Source of the DNA: Gemmatimonadota bacterium
Lineage (GTDB): Bacteria; GCA-2686955
Length of the DNA: 14,948 nt
Reading direction: 5' to 3'
Assembly: GCA_002686955.1 (NCBI GenBank)
Contig: NYZA01000241.1
Coordinates: 1 to 14,948, forward strand
In this document: positions 1 to 7,326 of the stretch, piece by piece
Layout: each line of letters starts with the position of its first letter
Position numbering within the stretch: the stretch's first letter is position 1
Position numbers and translations under genes: made by a program
Notes under the pieces: model-generated
Told to the model about the DNA's origin: nothing
Database searches by the model: none
What the model saw: the letters and a program-made list of their open reading frames with translations, nothing else

Positions 1-123
1 ACACATGGACAGAATACCGAGCGCTGCCGTGCTCAGAATCCCCTTGGCGATTCGCGCCGAAGCCGCGCGATCTAATGCAATTCCCAGTCCGTCGACATCT
101 TTGGAATTCATGGCGATTCCCAT
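1..123 (-). CDS. Possible 5' end of a minus-strand gene running off the left edge
   Basis: Reading leftward from an ATG at 123 there is an open frame of 41 codons to the window edge, with a second in-frame ATG at 111. The frame stays open upstream of 123 to a TAG near 190, so a GTG start is also possible. The peptide has a short polar N-terminus (NSKDVDG), then a basic and hydrophobic stretch (ARIAKGILSTAALGILSMC) that could begin a signal peptide or membrane anchor. A weak GAAGA precedes the first ATG. No family can be recognised from so short a piece, and third-position composition is mixed, so this may be chance. The opposite strand over the same bases is also open (5-190) but shows nothing recognisable. 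Confidence 0.22.
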   Translation of the reverse strand, partial: MGIAMNSKDVDGLGIALDRAASARIAKGILSTAALGILSMC

Positions 124-435
124 TGTCTTCGGCTCGGCCAGCACACACGGACGTCCCGCGGCCGGCTGGGCCACAGTTGTCTCGCTCTAGTTGAGGCGAG
201 CGTATCGACGTGCTCCCCGACGTGTCAAGGAACAATGCGCGGGTTGCCGTGGGTCGCCCGCCAACCGCAAAGAGGAGGGCGTTCGCCGCACAGCCTTACG
301 AGCGACCAGGCCCGCCGGTTCGGGGGATGCGGGGCGACGGGGCATGCCTGGCAGCGAGGGACGGTATCCGGCGGCCCAGTGCTCGGTCCCCCCCCTTTTT
401 CCGGCCAGAAAAGAAAACGACTAGACGATCCGGCA
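124..435. other. Intergenic stretch with no recognised gene
   Basis: About 310 bases with no convincing coding frame, tRNA or repeat. The short frames here are rich in Arg, Pro and Gly, as expected from high-GC noise. The region lies just downstream of the minus-strand DUF5916 gene, so its 3' UTR and terminator should be here. On the minus strand a T-rich run (complement of 407-418) follows the stop codon by about 18 bases, but no strong stem precedes it, so I do not call a terminator. A plus-strand homopolymer pair, eight C then five T, sits at 388-400. Confidence 0.5.
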
Positions 436-3003
436 TCACCCCACCGGCACCCACCAGTTCACCTTCAGGGCGAACATATGCTCCCCGGGCGCCCCCAGCG
501 CGTCGAAGAGAGAGCCCGGATCGACCTCGCGGCCGGTTAGCTCCGGTTCGGAGCGGTCGCTCTGCCAGACCAGGAAGAGGGTGCTGCCGGGGCGCCATTC
601 CCAGCGGAGCACCGCGTTGCTGCGGAAGGAGTGGAAGCGGAAATCGCTCCGGACGAACGAGAACTCCTCGTCGCCGTCGGTGACCCGCCAGAGGCCGCCC
701 TGTCCCTCGATCGTCGTGCCCCTCTCGCCGTAGAAGAGCAGCTCGTCGTCGCGGGGGCGGGCGAGCTCTCCGAAGGCGGAGTAGCGGCCGCTCGAGGCAA
801 AGGGTTCGGCGTAGAGCTCGAAGGTGAGATCGGGGGTGATCGCCAGATTGAGGCGTGCCTGGAGCAGAAGGGTCGTCTGGTCGAGAGAGGCGAATATGTA
901 GCGTTGCTCGAAGGTCTCGCTCGGGCCTCCGGCGTGAGCGGTCACGTACTGCCGGGTGTCGAGGTTGTAGTCGATGCGCGGTTCGAGCCGGGCTTCCCAG
1001 CGCTCGGCGAGGCGCCAGGTCAGCCCGCCCGAGAAGGTGCCGCCGCCGCCACCGGTCTCGTCCCACCAGCGGTAGGCGCGGGTGTGCCATGTGAGCGGAC
1101 CGGCCCAATTGCTGGCGAGGCTTGCTTCGCCCGAGGCCCCGAGCGCGGTTCCCATCAGCGGTCCCCCCCGGGTCTTCTTGTCGTTCAGCCCGGCACGCCT
1201 GGCTCCGAAGGCGAACGTTGAAGTCCAGAAATTGCCCCAGACCAGATCGGATTCCAGCTGGCCCCGCGCGGTGCGGTGAAGTCCGTCGGAATTGCCGAGC
1301 AGCTCCCCCTCGAATCCGACGTTCATTCTCTGGAAGGGGCCGATTCGGTCGTTCTCTCGCCAGGTCAGGGTGTGCCAGATTCTGGTGTCGTCCGCCGAGC
1401 GGAGTCGGCCCACATCGTTTAGCTCGAAATCGGGGGTTTCGACGCTCGCTCCGAACGACCAGAGCCAATGCTCTCCTCCGTGGCGCGCGATGCCGGCGCT
1501 GGTCATGTAGCCGGTCATGGTGGTTCGGCTCGAATCGACGGCGACATGGGCGGCGTCTGGACGGTGGAAGTAGTGAGCGGACGAGCGCTGCACTTCGACC
1601 AGAGCCCGCGGATCTCCGCGCAGATGGCTGAATCCGAGATTCCAGAAGGCGAAGTACTCGCCTCCCCGAAGCCGCAGGTTGCAGTCGGTTCCCCCCGAGT
1701 AGGCGCGGCGGGCCATCTGGGTGGCGAGATCGCCGCCCGCGCCGAAAGAGCGCTCGACCCCGGTGAGCAGAGCGCCGATTGTCGACCCTTCGTTTCCGAT
1801 CTCCTGCCGGAGGCGCAGAACGCCGTATTCGCTGAGTGGCTCTATTTCGGTCGTCTTCGAGCCTTCGATCGTCGCGTGCTCGGCGCTCGTCAACGCGGCG
1901 AGGGCTCCGACCGAGAGGCCCGATTCGAGACGGCCGGTCAGCTTGCCGGCACCCAGGATCGTCGTATGTTCCGGTTGCTCCAGAACCGTGCCGCCGGTCG
2001 CGACACCGCGCGGCGCGGCTCCGATCCGTCTGGAGTAGAAGTACCCCGGACCCGGTCCGCTCAGCAGCTGCGCCCCCTCGGTGAAGAAGGGCCGCTTCTC
2101 GTCGAAAAAGGTCTCGAATGCGCTCAAATTGACCTCCGCCGGATCGGCCTCGACCTGTCCGAAGTCGGGGTTGACGGTCGCGTCGAGCGTGAGATTCGGT
2201 CCGATCCCCATTTTGAGGTCGGCGCCGATGCGAGGCTCACCCTCCGCGCGATCGAGCCACCGGCCATCTCCCGAAGGCAGATCTGCGGTCGCGGCGGCGT
2301 AGGGGAGGAGCTCGATCCGACGAGAGGGCTCGATCCCTTCGATGCCGACCAGCGCACCCATTCGCGATGCCCATCCGGTCTCGTCCCTGGAGATGTAGAT
2401 CCAGTAGGAATCCTCATTGCGGGTGGGCACCCAACGGTTCAGGTTGAGCCCCCATTCGCCGGTGTCGTTGAAGCGAAGCTGTGAGAAGGGGATCCGCATC
2501 TCCGCCGACCATCCCTGCTCGTCGATCGCGCTCTTCCCCTCCCACACGGGGTCGAAGGAGTAGTCGCGCCGGTGCTCACTGTCGCTCGAATGGTAGTAGT
2601 CGGCCCGCACGTCGGTCGCGGTGAGGGCGAAGCTGTAGGCGGTGCGCCGATCGCGATAGGTATCGAGCGAGACGATGATCCGCTCCGAGCTCCCAACCTG
2701 ATCCCTGCGGCTGACGGTGGCCAGGATCTCATCGGGATCGGCGTGCATCCTCGCGCCGACATAGAGGGCCTCGTCGTCGTAGGCCAACGACACCGCGGTC
2801 TTCAGGGTCGAGGGTTGCCCCGGATCGGGGTCTTTCTGCGTGAACCTCTCGATCGGAGCGGCCAGTGACCAGATCGTTTCGTCCAGTCGTCCATCGATTT
2901 GGATCGTGCCGCCATCGACCGGGAACGCGCGAACGACCCAGTCCGCTTCAGCCGAGGAGGCGGCTAGTGACAGGGCCAAGATCGGGATCAGAGGTGCTGC
3001 CAT
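436..3003 (-). CDS. DUF5916 outer-membrane-like protein with N-terminal CBM9-like domain
   Basis: 855 aa. A signal peptide (residues 1-20, cleavage after AEA) is followed by a CBM9-like fold at about 25-200, shown by the IDGRLDETIW opening, the LAYDDEALYVGARM strand and the FDPVWEGKSAIDEQGW/EMRIPFSQLRF block. The rest (about 230-855) is DUF5916: repeated amphipathic strands, NPDFGQVEADPAEVNLSAFE, FFDEKRPFFTEG, and near the C-terminus LRWEWRPGSTLFLVW. It ends in alternating aromatic strands (FALKVNWWVP), as in an outer-membrane barrel. Family members are widespread in Bacteroidota, Gemmatimonadota and FCB candidate phyla; their function is not established, though a role in binding or importing surface glycans is often supposed. 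A minus-strand AGAAGG ribosome site at 3013-3018 supports the ATG at 3003. It is transcribed divergently from the secreted protein at 3140. Length is normal and no frame break is seen. Confidence 0.93.
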   Translation of the reverse strand: MAAPLIPILALSLAASSAEADWVVRAFPVDGGTIQIDGRLDETIWSLAAPIERFTQKDPDPGQPSTLKTAVSLAYDDEALYVGARMHADPDEILATVSRRDQVGSSERIIVSLDTYRDRRTAYSFALTATDVRADYYHSSDSEHRRDYSFDPVWEGKSAIDEQGWSAEMRIPFSQLRFNDTGEWGLNLNRWVPTRNEDSYWIYISRDETGWASRMGALVGIEGIEPSRRIELLPYAAATADLPSGDGRWLDRAEGEPRIGADLKMGIGPNLTLDATVNPDFGQVEADPAEVNLSAFETFFDEKRPFFTEGAQLLSGPGPGYFYSRRIGAAPRGVATGGTVLEQPEHTTILGAGKLTGRLESGLSVGALAALTSAEHATIEGSKTTEIEPLSEYGVLRLRQEIGNEGSTIGALLTGVERSFGAGGDLATQMARRAYSGGTDCNLRLRGGEYFAFWNLGFSHLRGDPRALVEVQRSSAHYFHRPDAAHVAVDSSRTTMTGYMTSAGIARHGGEHWLWSFGASVETPDFELNDVGRLRSADDTRIWHTLTWRENDRIGPFQRMNVGFEGELLGNSDGLHRTARGQLESDLVWGNFWTSTFAFGARRAGLNDKKTRGGPLMGTALGASGEASLASNWAGPLTWHTRAYRWWDETGGGGGTFSGGLTWRLAERWEARLEPRIDYNLDTRQYVTAHAGGPSETFEQRYIFASLDQTTLLLQARLNLAITPDLTFELYAEPFASSGRYSAFGELARPRDDELLFYGERGTTIEGQGGLWRVTDGDEEFSFVRSDFRFHSFRSNAVLRWEWRPGSTLFLVWQSDRSEPELTGREVDPGSLFDALGAPGEHMFALKVNWWVPVG

Positions 3004-3139
3004 GAATCAAACCCTTCTCGCATGGAGACCGGAGGGATATGCTGGCACGACTCGCGCTCACGCCTGACCGGCGAGGCTACGGCATCCGCCCCTCGCCAGT
3101 GGGCAGGATCGTCCACCTCCCAGAAAGGTTCGTTCAACG
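3004..3139. promoter_or_regulatory. Divergent intergenic region, presumed to hold two promoters
   Basis: The 136 bases between two divergently transcribed genes must serve the DUF5916 gene leftward and the secreted-protein run rightward. A weak plus-strand candidate is TTCTCG at 3015-3020, a 17-base spacer and TATGCT at 3038-3043; the -35 match is poor. No clear operator palindrome is seen. The short frames through it lack coding character. The ribosome site for the rightward gene is probably AGAAAGG near 3122-3128. Confidence 0.35.
3012..3019 (-). promoter_or_regulatory. Ribosome binding site of the DUF5916 gene
   Basis: Minus-strand GAGAAGGG lies about 8 bases before the ATG at 3003. It is a good Shine-Dalgarno match and fixes that start. 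Confidence 0.6.
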
Positions 3140-4753
3140 ATGCATCGTGGCCACCCACTCTCCGCGCTTTCAATTCTGGTGGCGGTCCCCGTGCTGGCCC
3201 AGGGCGTTCTCGAGACCGCCACGCTGGACCGCTCCGAGGAGTTCGTCGAGCTGATCGCCGGCGAATTCGCCGGCATCGACGGTCTGCCGATCGACGCGCT
3301 CACCTTCTACTCCTGGAGAGGCGCTTCCTTCTCGCCGATCCCCCACCAGGTCGACGAGGTCGGCCCGAACGGCGGGGATTTCGGCACCGACGAGGATCCC
3401 GGCAATTTCGATCCGAACGACGAGATCGTTTTCGTTCTAGAAGACGCCGGCGACAGGGTCTACACCGATGTATGGGCGCCGAACGGCGATCCGAGCCGCT
3501 GGGAGATCGAGGTCGAAGATCCGCTGAACCCTGGTGAGAAGAGCTGGGTCTACGTTTTCACCGGAGGGGACGTCCCCGGGTCGTCGGCCGACTACGTCCA
3601 GGTGCTGAACAACAATCCTTTGCAGCTCAGCACCACTTACTACGAAGAGGGTTTCAGGGAGGATGGACCCGCGACCCAGACCGACATGATCGTTTATCCC
3701 CAGCGGGGAAACGGGCAGGATTCGATGGACCGCCTGAAGCTGCGCACGAAGCTTTTCAGCTTCAGCAGCTGGGACACCGAGGAAGACAGTGAGATCGATC
3801 CGGAGCGCTGGAACATCAAGGACGGGACGATCCGGATCATCAACAGTTTCTGGGTCTCATTGGGAGAGCTGCTCGATCTGACCCACGCGACCGTCACTTT
3901 CTATCCGCAGATGACCACGGTCGACAACGATGTGAACCAGATCACCTGGCCGGAGCTGAGAGCGATCGTTTGGCTGGAGGATCTGAACCAAGCGGCCGGC
4001 TCTTCGGGCGGCTTCTGGTACCACGACAACCGTGGCCCCGATCCCGAGGCCGACGTCACTTTTTCCGACCAGGTCGACGGTGGCGGAGAGCAAGATACAG
4101 CGGATGATCCCGCCCTCTTCTACGAATGGGCGAGCGCGGACTACGGACGGATGATCTTCATTCAGTCGGTCCAGCCGATCCTCGATCAGGGCGGCAATGG
4201 GAGTGCCCACGCCTACTACTGCGATGGGTGTACAACCGCCCCCTGGCCCGACACGGGAGATATGGAGAAGTGGGGCGAGTTCGGCACATGGATCAAGAAG
4301 ATCCCGGTTTCCACCTTCTCGATTCTGGCCTGGAATTTCCGCCTCGACGGCGCGAACCCAGAGACCAGCATCGGTGGTGAGTACGGTCGCCGTTACCTCA
4401 ACCATGTGAGCAAGTCGATCACGACGCAGCTCAGCACCTCGGTAGAGGGCGACGCGCCGAGCGCGCCGGCGCTGGGTGTGGCACTGGCCCAAAACGCTCC
4501 CAATCCCTTCAATCCCAGAACCCAGATCGTATTCACGACGGCGGAGGCGGTTTCGGATGCGAAGCTCGCCGTCTTCGACCACAGCGGGCGTCTGGTTCGC
4601 ACCCTGGTGAACGGTGCGATCGAGGCCGGTGCTCATTCGGTGACCTGGGAGGGGCGCGATGAGGCGGGGTTGTCGGTGCCTTCGGGGATCTATCTCTACC
4701 GTCTCGAGGCGGGGAATCAGGTTCTGACGCGGCGGATGGCGCTGGTCAAGTAG
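3140..4753 (+). CDS. Secreted protein with C-terminal FlgD-Ig/type IX-like sorting domain
   Basis: 537 aa. Residues 1-20 form a signal peptide (hydrophobic SILVAVPVLA, cleavage before QG). The N-terminal part has PIPHQVDEV and NDEIVFVLEDAGDR, a pattern seen in large secreted proteins of FCB candidate phyla, some resembling polysaccharide-lyase accessory regions; I cannot name the domain. The body is acidic and aromatic, as in an extracellular beta-rich protein. Residues 449-537 are a typical FlgD-Ig/T9SS-like C-terminal domain: QNAPNPFNP, LAVFDHSGRLVRTL, HSVTWEGRDEAG, PSGIYLYRLEAG and a basic RRMALVK end. In relatives this domain directs export or surface attachment, so a surface or secreted location is likely. 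The only two cysteines of the mature protein are C361 and C364, in CDGC. It ends 23 bp before the SMR-like gene and may head the same transcript. Confidence 0.88.
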   Translation: MHRGHPLSALSILVAVPVLAQGVLETATLDRSEEFVELIAGEFAGIDGLPIDALTFYSWRGASFSPIPHQVDEVGPNGGDFGTDEDPGNFDPNDEIVFVLEDAGDRVYTDVWAPNGDPSRWEIEVEDPLNPGEKSWVYVFTGGDVPGSSADYVQVLNNNPLQLSTTYYEEGFREDGPATQTDMIVYPQRGNGQDSMDRLKLRTKLFSFSSWDTEEDSEIDPERWNIKDGTIRIINSFWVSLGELLDLTHATVTFYPQMTTVDNDVNQITWPELRAIVWLEDLNQAAGSSGGFWYHDNRGPDPEADVTFSDQVDGGGEQDTADDPALFYEWASADYGRMIFIQSVQPILDQGGNGSAHAYYCDGCTTAPWPDTGDMEKWGEFGTWIKKIPVSTFSILAWNFRLDGANPETSIGGEYGRRYLNHVSKSITTQLSTSVEGDAPSAPALGVALAQNAPNPFNPRTQIVFTTAEAVSDAKLAVFDHSGRLVRTLVNGAIEAGAHSVTWEGRDEAGLSVPSGIYLYRLEAGNQVLTRRMALVK

Positions 4754-4776
4754 CGGATTCGGACAGGACCGGACTC

Positions 4777-5151
4777 ATGACCCTTCGCGGGGCGATCCTC
4801 GTCGCGGCAGCGGCTGCCTTGACAGCGGGGGCAAATGTTCTGCTGCGTGCCGGGATCCTCCGCTTCGGCGAGCTCTCGTTGACGCTTCGCGAGCTACCGC
4901 CGGCGATGGTCGCCTTTGCGCGGCAGCCGCTCTTTGTTGCCGGCACTTTCTTGTATGCGGCGGCGGCGATCGTATGGTTCAGCGCCATATCGATCGAGGA
5001 GCTGAGCACGAGCTATCCGGTGCTGGTGGGGATGACCTTCGTGCTCGTCACCGCCTGCGCCGTTCCGATATTCGGCGAGAGTTTCTCGGTTCCCAAGGGC
5101 CTGGGCATTGTCGTGATCCTCTTGGGGGTCGTATTGGTGGCACGCGCATGA
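4777..5151 (+). CDS. SMR/EamA-type four-helix membrane protein, ArnE/ArnF-like flippase candidate
   Basis: 124 aa with four predicted membrane segments at about 5-25, 50-70, 78-98 and 107-123. Length and layout fit the small multidrug resistance superfamily. The loop-helix pattern (RQPLFVAGTFLYAAAAIVWF, then ELSTSYPVLVGMTFVLV, then a GES loop before the last helix) resembles ArnE/ArnF more than EmrE. The acidic residue essential in helix 1 of drug-exporting SMR proteins (Glu14 of EmrE) is absent: there is no Asp or Glu before residue 32. This argues against drug export and for moving a lipid-linked sugar across the inner membrane, as ArnE/ArnF do with undecaprenyl-phosphate-aminoarabinose. 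The function is inferred. AGGA at 4765-4768 precedes the start. The stop overlaps the next ATG (ATGA at 5148-5151), so translation is probably coupled. Confidence 0.85.
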   Translation: MTLRGAILVAAAAALTAGANVLLRAGILRFGELSLTLRELPPAMVAFARQPLFVAGTFLYAAAAIVWFSAISIEELSTSYPVLVGMTFVLVTACAVPIFGESFSVPKGLGIVVILLGVVLVARA

Positions 5152-6188
5152 CGATCAAGAGAGACGAGTCCATGATCGGCGTCGGTATCGTGGGCTACGG
5201 GTATTGGGGTCCGAAGGTCGCGCGAAATTTCGCGGAGCTCGATGGCTGCACCGTCGTGGGCATATGCGACTTCGACGACGAACGGCTGGGTCGAGCGGGC
5301 AGGACCCACCCGGGCGCCTTGATGACCCACGATTATGGAAAGCTCCTCGATCGTCCGGAGCTCGACGCGATCGCCATCGCGACACCGGTCTCCACGCACT
5401 TCGATCTGGCGATGAAGGCGCTGCGCGCGGGGAAACATGTCTGGGTGGAGAAGCCGCTCACCGATGCCCGAGATCAAGCCGAAACGCTGATCGAAACCGC
5501 CGACCGAAAGGGTGTCGCTCTGCTCGTGGACCACACTTTCGTCTATACAGGAGCGGTGCGGAAGATCAAGGAGCTGGTCTCCGGAGGTGAGATCGGTGAG
5601 ATCCGTTTCTACGATTCCGTGCGCGTCAATCTGGGGCTCTTCCAGCACGATGTGGATGTGCTCTGGGATCTCGCGGTTCACGACCTTTCGATCATGGGCT
5701 TCATTCTGGACAATGCCCCGGTGGCGGTATCGGCGACCGGCATGGGTCATGTTCCCGGGCAGATGGAAAACGTCGGCTACCTGACCCTCTTCTTCGAAGA
5801 CGACATGATCGCCCATATACACGCCAACTGGCTGGCCCCCGTGAAGATCCGGCGAACTCTGATCAGCGGAACGAAGAGGATGATTGTGTACGATGATTTG
5901 GAACCGAGCGAGAAGATCAAGATCTACGACAAAGGCATCATTCTCGAGAACGACAAGGATTCCTTCTACTCCACGATCGCCGGCTATAGAACCGGCGATG
6001 TCTGGAGCCCTCAGATCGATCTCACCGAGGCGCTCCACCGCGAAGCGCTCCATTTCTTGCAGTGCATCCGAGAGGGGAGCCGACCGCTGACCGACGGGGA
6101 GGCCGGTCTCTACGTTGTGCGCGTGCTGGAAGCCGCCAGACGTTCGATGGACTCGCGCGGCATGCCGGTTGAAATCTCGAATGGATGA
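5148..6188 (+). CDS. Gfo/Idh/MocA family NAD(P)-dependent sugar oxidoreductase
   Basis: 346 aa from the ATG that overlaps the previous stop. The N-terminal Rossmann domain carries GIVGYGYWGPKVARNF (residues 13-28), then VVGICDFDDER and the family's VEKPLTD (K102, the usual substrate-contact lysine). The C-terminal domain has NLGLFQHDVDVLWDLAVHDL, with H178 at the catalytic-histidine position. It probably oxidises or reduces a hydroxyl of a nucleotide sugar, typically making the 3-keto sugar used by the neighbouring PLP aminotransferase, as WbpB does before WbpE in Pseudomonas. A second possible start is ATG 5172 (MIGVGIVGYG), which matches the usual family N-terminus and follows a GAGAGACGAG stretch. 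The open frame upstream of 5148 lies inside the SMR gene and is not part of this protein. The exact substrate cannot be read from sequence. Confidence 0.92.
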   Translation: MTIKRDESMIGVGIVGYGYWGPKVARNFAELDGCTVVGICDFDDERLGRAGRTHPGALMTHDYGKLLDRPELDAIAIATPVSTHFDLAMKALRAGKHVWVEKPLTDARDQAETLIETADRKGVALLVDHTFVYTGAVRKIKELVSGGEIGEIRFYDSVRVNLGLFQHDVDVLWDLAVHDLSIMGFILDNAPVAVSATGMGHVPGQMENVGYLTLFFEDDMIAHIHANWLAPVKIRRTLISGTKRMIVYDDLEPSEKIKIYDKGIILENDKDSFYSTIAGYRTGDVWSPQIDLTEALHREALHFLQCIREGSRPLTDGEAGLYVVRVLEAARRSMDSRGMPVEISNG

Positions 6189-6195
6189 GCGCTCA

Positions 6196-7326
6196 ATGAT
6201 CCCCTTTCTCGACCTCAAGGCCCAGTACGACGCGATTCGTTCCGAAATCCAGGCCGCGATCGACGAGACGGTCGAGAGCTCCCGCTTCATTCTCGGTCCT
6301 CAGGTCGAGGCGTTCGAGACTGAATTCGCGCGCTACTGCCGGTCGGATCACGCCGTGGGCGTGAGCTCCGGCACCAGCGCGCTTCAGCTCGCCTTGATGG
6401 CGGCCGGAGTAGGCCCGGGCGACGAGGTCGTCACGGTGTCGTGCACCTTCGTGGCCACCGTGGCCGCGATCTACCATGTGGGTGCGCAACCCGTGCTCGT
6501 GGATGTCGATCCCCGCTCTCTCACGCTCGATCCCGCGCGGCTCGAAGACGCGATCAGCGATCGAACGCGCGCCGTGGTACCGGTTCATCTGCACGGCCAG
6601 ATGGCCGACATGGATCCGATCATGGAGATCGCACGGCGCAAGCGCATCGCCGTGATCGAAGATGCCGCGCAGGCCCACGGCGCCGAGTATCGCGGGCGGC
6701 GAGCGGGATCGATCGGCGATCTGGGCTGTTTCAGCTTCTACCCCGGGAAGAATCTTGGCGCCTACGGTGAAGCCGGTGCCGTGGTGACCGGGCGAGCCGA
6801 CCTCGCCGATACACTACGCGTCCTACGGGATCAGGGGCAGGACCGCAAGTACCACCATATTTTGCCGGGCTTCAATTTCCGCATGGACGGGATTCAAGGA
6901 GCGATTCTGCGCGTGAAACTGAGACATATCGAGGAATGGACCGAGGCGCGGCGGCGGCACGCGGCCCTCTATGGCGCGTTGCTCGAGAGTAGCCCTGTCG
7001 CCGTCCCGGTCGAAGTGGACGGAAACCGTCACGTTTATCATGTGTACGGAGTGAGAGTGTCCCATCGCGACCGTGTACAAGCCCTTCTCGATGACGCGAG
7101 CGTCTGCACCGGCATCCACTATCCGGTCCCGGTCCATTTGCAGCCGGCATTCGCGGAGCTGGGCATGCATCAAGGCGATCTGCCGGTCACCGAAGATGCG
7201 GCGGACTCGCTTCTCTCCTTGCCGATGTTCCCCGAGATGAGAGATGAGCAGATCCGGAGCGTCTACGAGGTTTTGGATCGATCGGTGGCTCGCGCCGGAG
7301 AGAAGGCGGGTAGAGGTGACGAGTAG
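6196..7326 (+). CDS. DegT/DnrJ/EryC1/StrS PLP-dependent sugar aminotransferase (first copy)
   Basis: 376 aa, full length for the family. It begins with the characteristic MIPFLDLKAQY. Visible landmarks are SSGTSALQLAL (PLP phosphate contact), VSCTFVATVAAI, IEDAAQAHGA (D156 contacts the PLP ring, Q159 is the common residue) and FSFYPGKNLGAYGEAG, with K185 the Schiff-base lysine. It should transfer an amino group from glutamate to a keto nucleotide sugar, cytoplasmically. Directly following the Gfo/Idh dehydrogenase, the pair matches WbpB/WbpE logic (oxidation then amination, usually at C3). An alternative ATG at 6181 overlaps the upstream gene by 8 bases and adds five residues (MDERS); I prefer 6196 because the family N-terminus starts there and GGATGAG lies just upstream. 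The stop lies inside the next gene's start region. Confidence 0.93.
   Translation: MIPFLDLKAQYDAIRSEIQAAIDETVESSRFILGPQVEAFETEFARYCRSDHAVGVSSGTSALQLALMAAGVGPGDEVVTVSCTFVATVAAIYHVGAQPVLVDVDPRSLTLDPARLEDAISDRTRAVVPVHLHGQMADMDPIMEIARRKRIAVIEDAAQAHGAEYRGRRAGSIGDLGCFSFYPGKNLGAYGEAGAVVTGRADLADTLRVLRDQGQDRKYHHILPGFNFRMDGIQGAILRVKLRHIEEWTEARRRHAALYGALLESSPVAVPVEVDGNRHVYHVYGVRVSHRDRVQALLDDASVCTGIHYPVPVHLQPAFAELGMHQGDLPVTEDAADSLLSLPMFPEMRDEQIRSVYEVLDRSVARAGEKAGRGDE

Noticed and set aside
407-438. Rho-independent terminator after the DUF5916 gene
   Set aside because: A T-rich minus-strand run exists, but no stable stem precedes it.
191-683. Several plus-strand short frames in the left intergenic region
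   Set aside because: Arg-rich, no ribosome site, overlapping one another and the end of the minus-strand gene.
296-1468. 390-aa minus-strand frame overlapping the end of the DUF5916 gene
   Set aside because: Arg/Pro/Gly-rich with no motif; a high-GC shadow of the real gene in another frame.
1468-2484. 338-aa plus-strand frame antisense to DUF5916
   Set aside because: It mirrors the codon periodicity of the real minus-strand gene and shows no domain or ribosome site.
3857-4636. 259-aa minus-strand frame antisense to the secreted protein
   Set aside because: No recognisable motif; the sense frame has a signal peptide and a clear C-terminal domain.
4974-5147. 58-codon upstream extension of the Gfo/Idh frame
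   Set aside because: It overlaps the SMR gene and lacks family similarity; the ATGA overlap at 5148 is a better start.
4777-5151. Multidrug efflux annotation for the SMR protein
   Set aside because: The essential helix-1 acidic residue is absent and the context is sugar biosynthesis.
5013-6290. 425-aa minus-strand frame antisense to the Gfo/Idh gene
   Set aside because: It spans three genes in antisense; the sense frame has complete oxidoreductase motifs.
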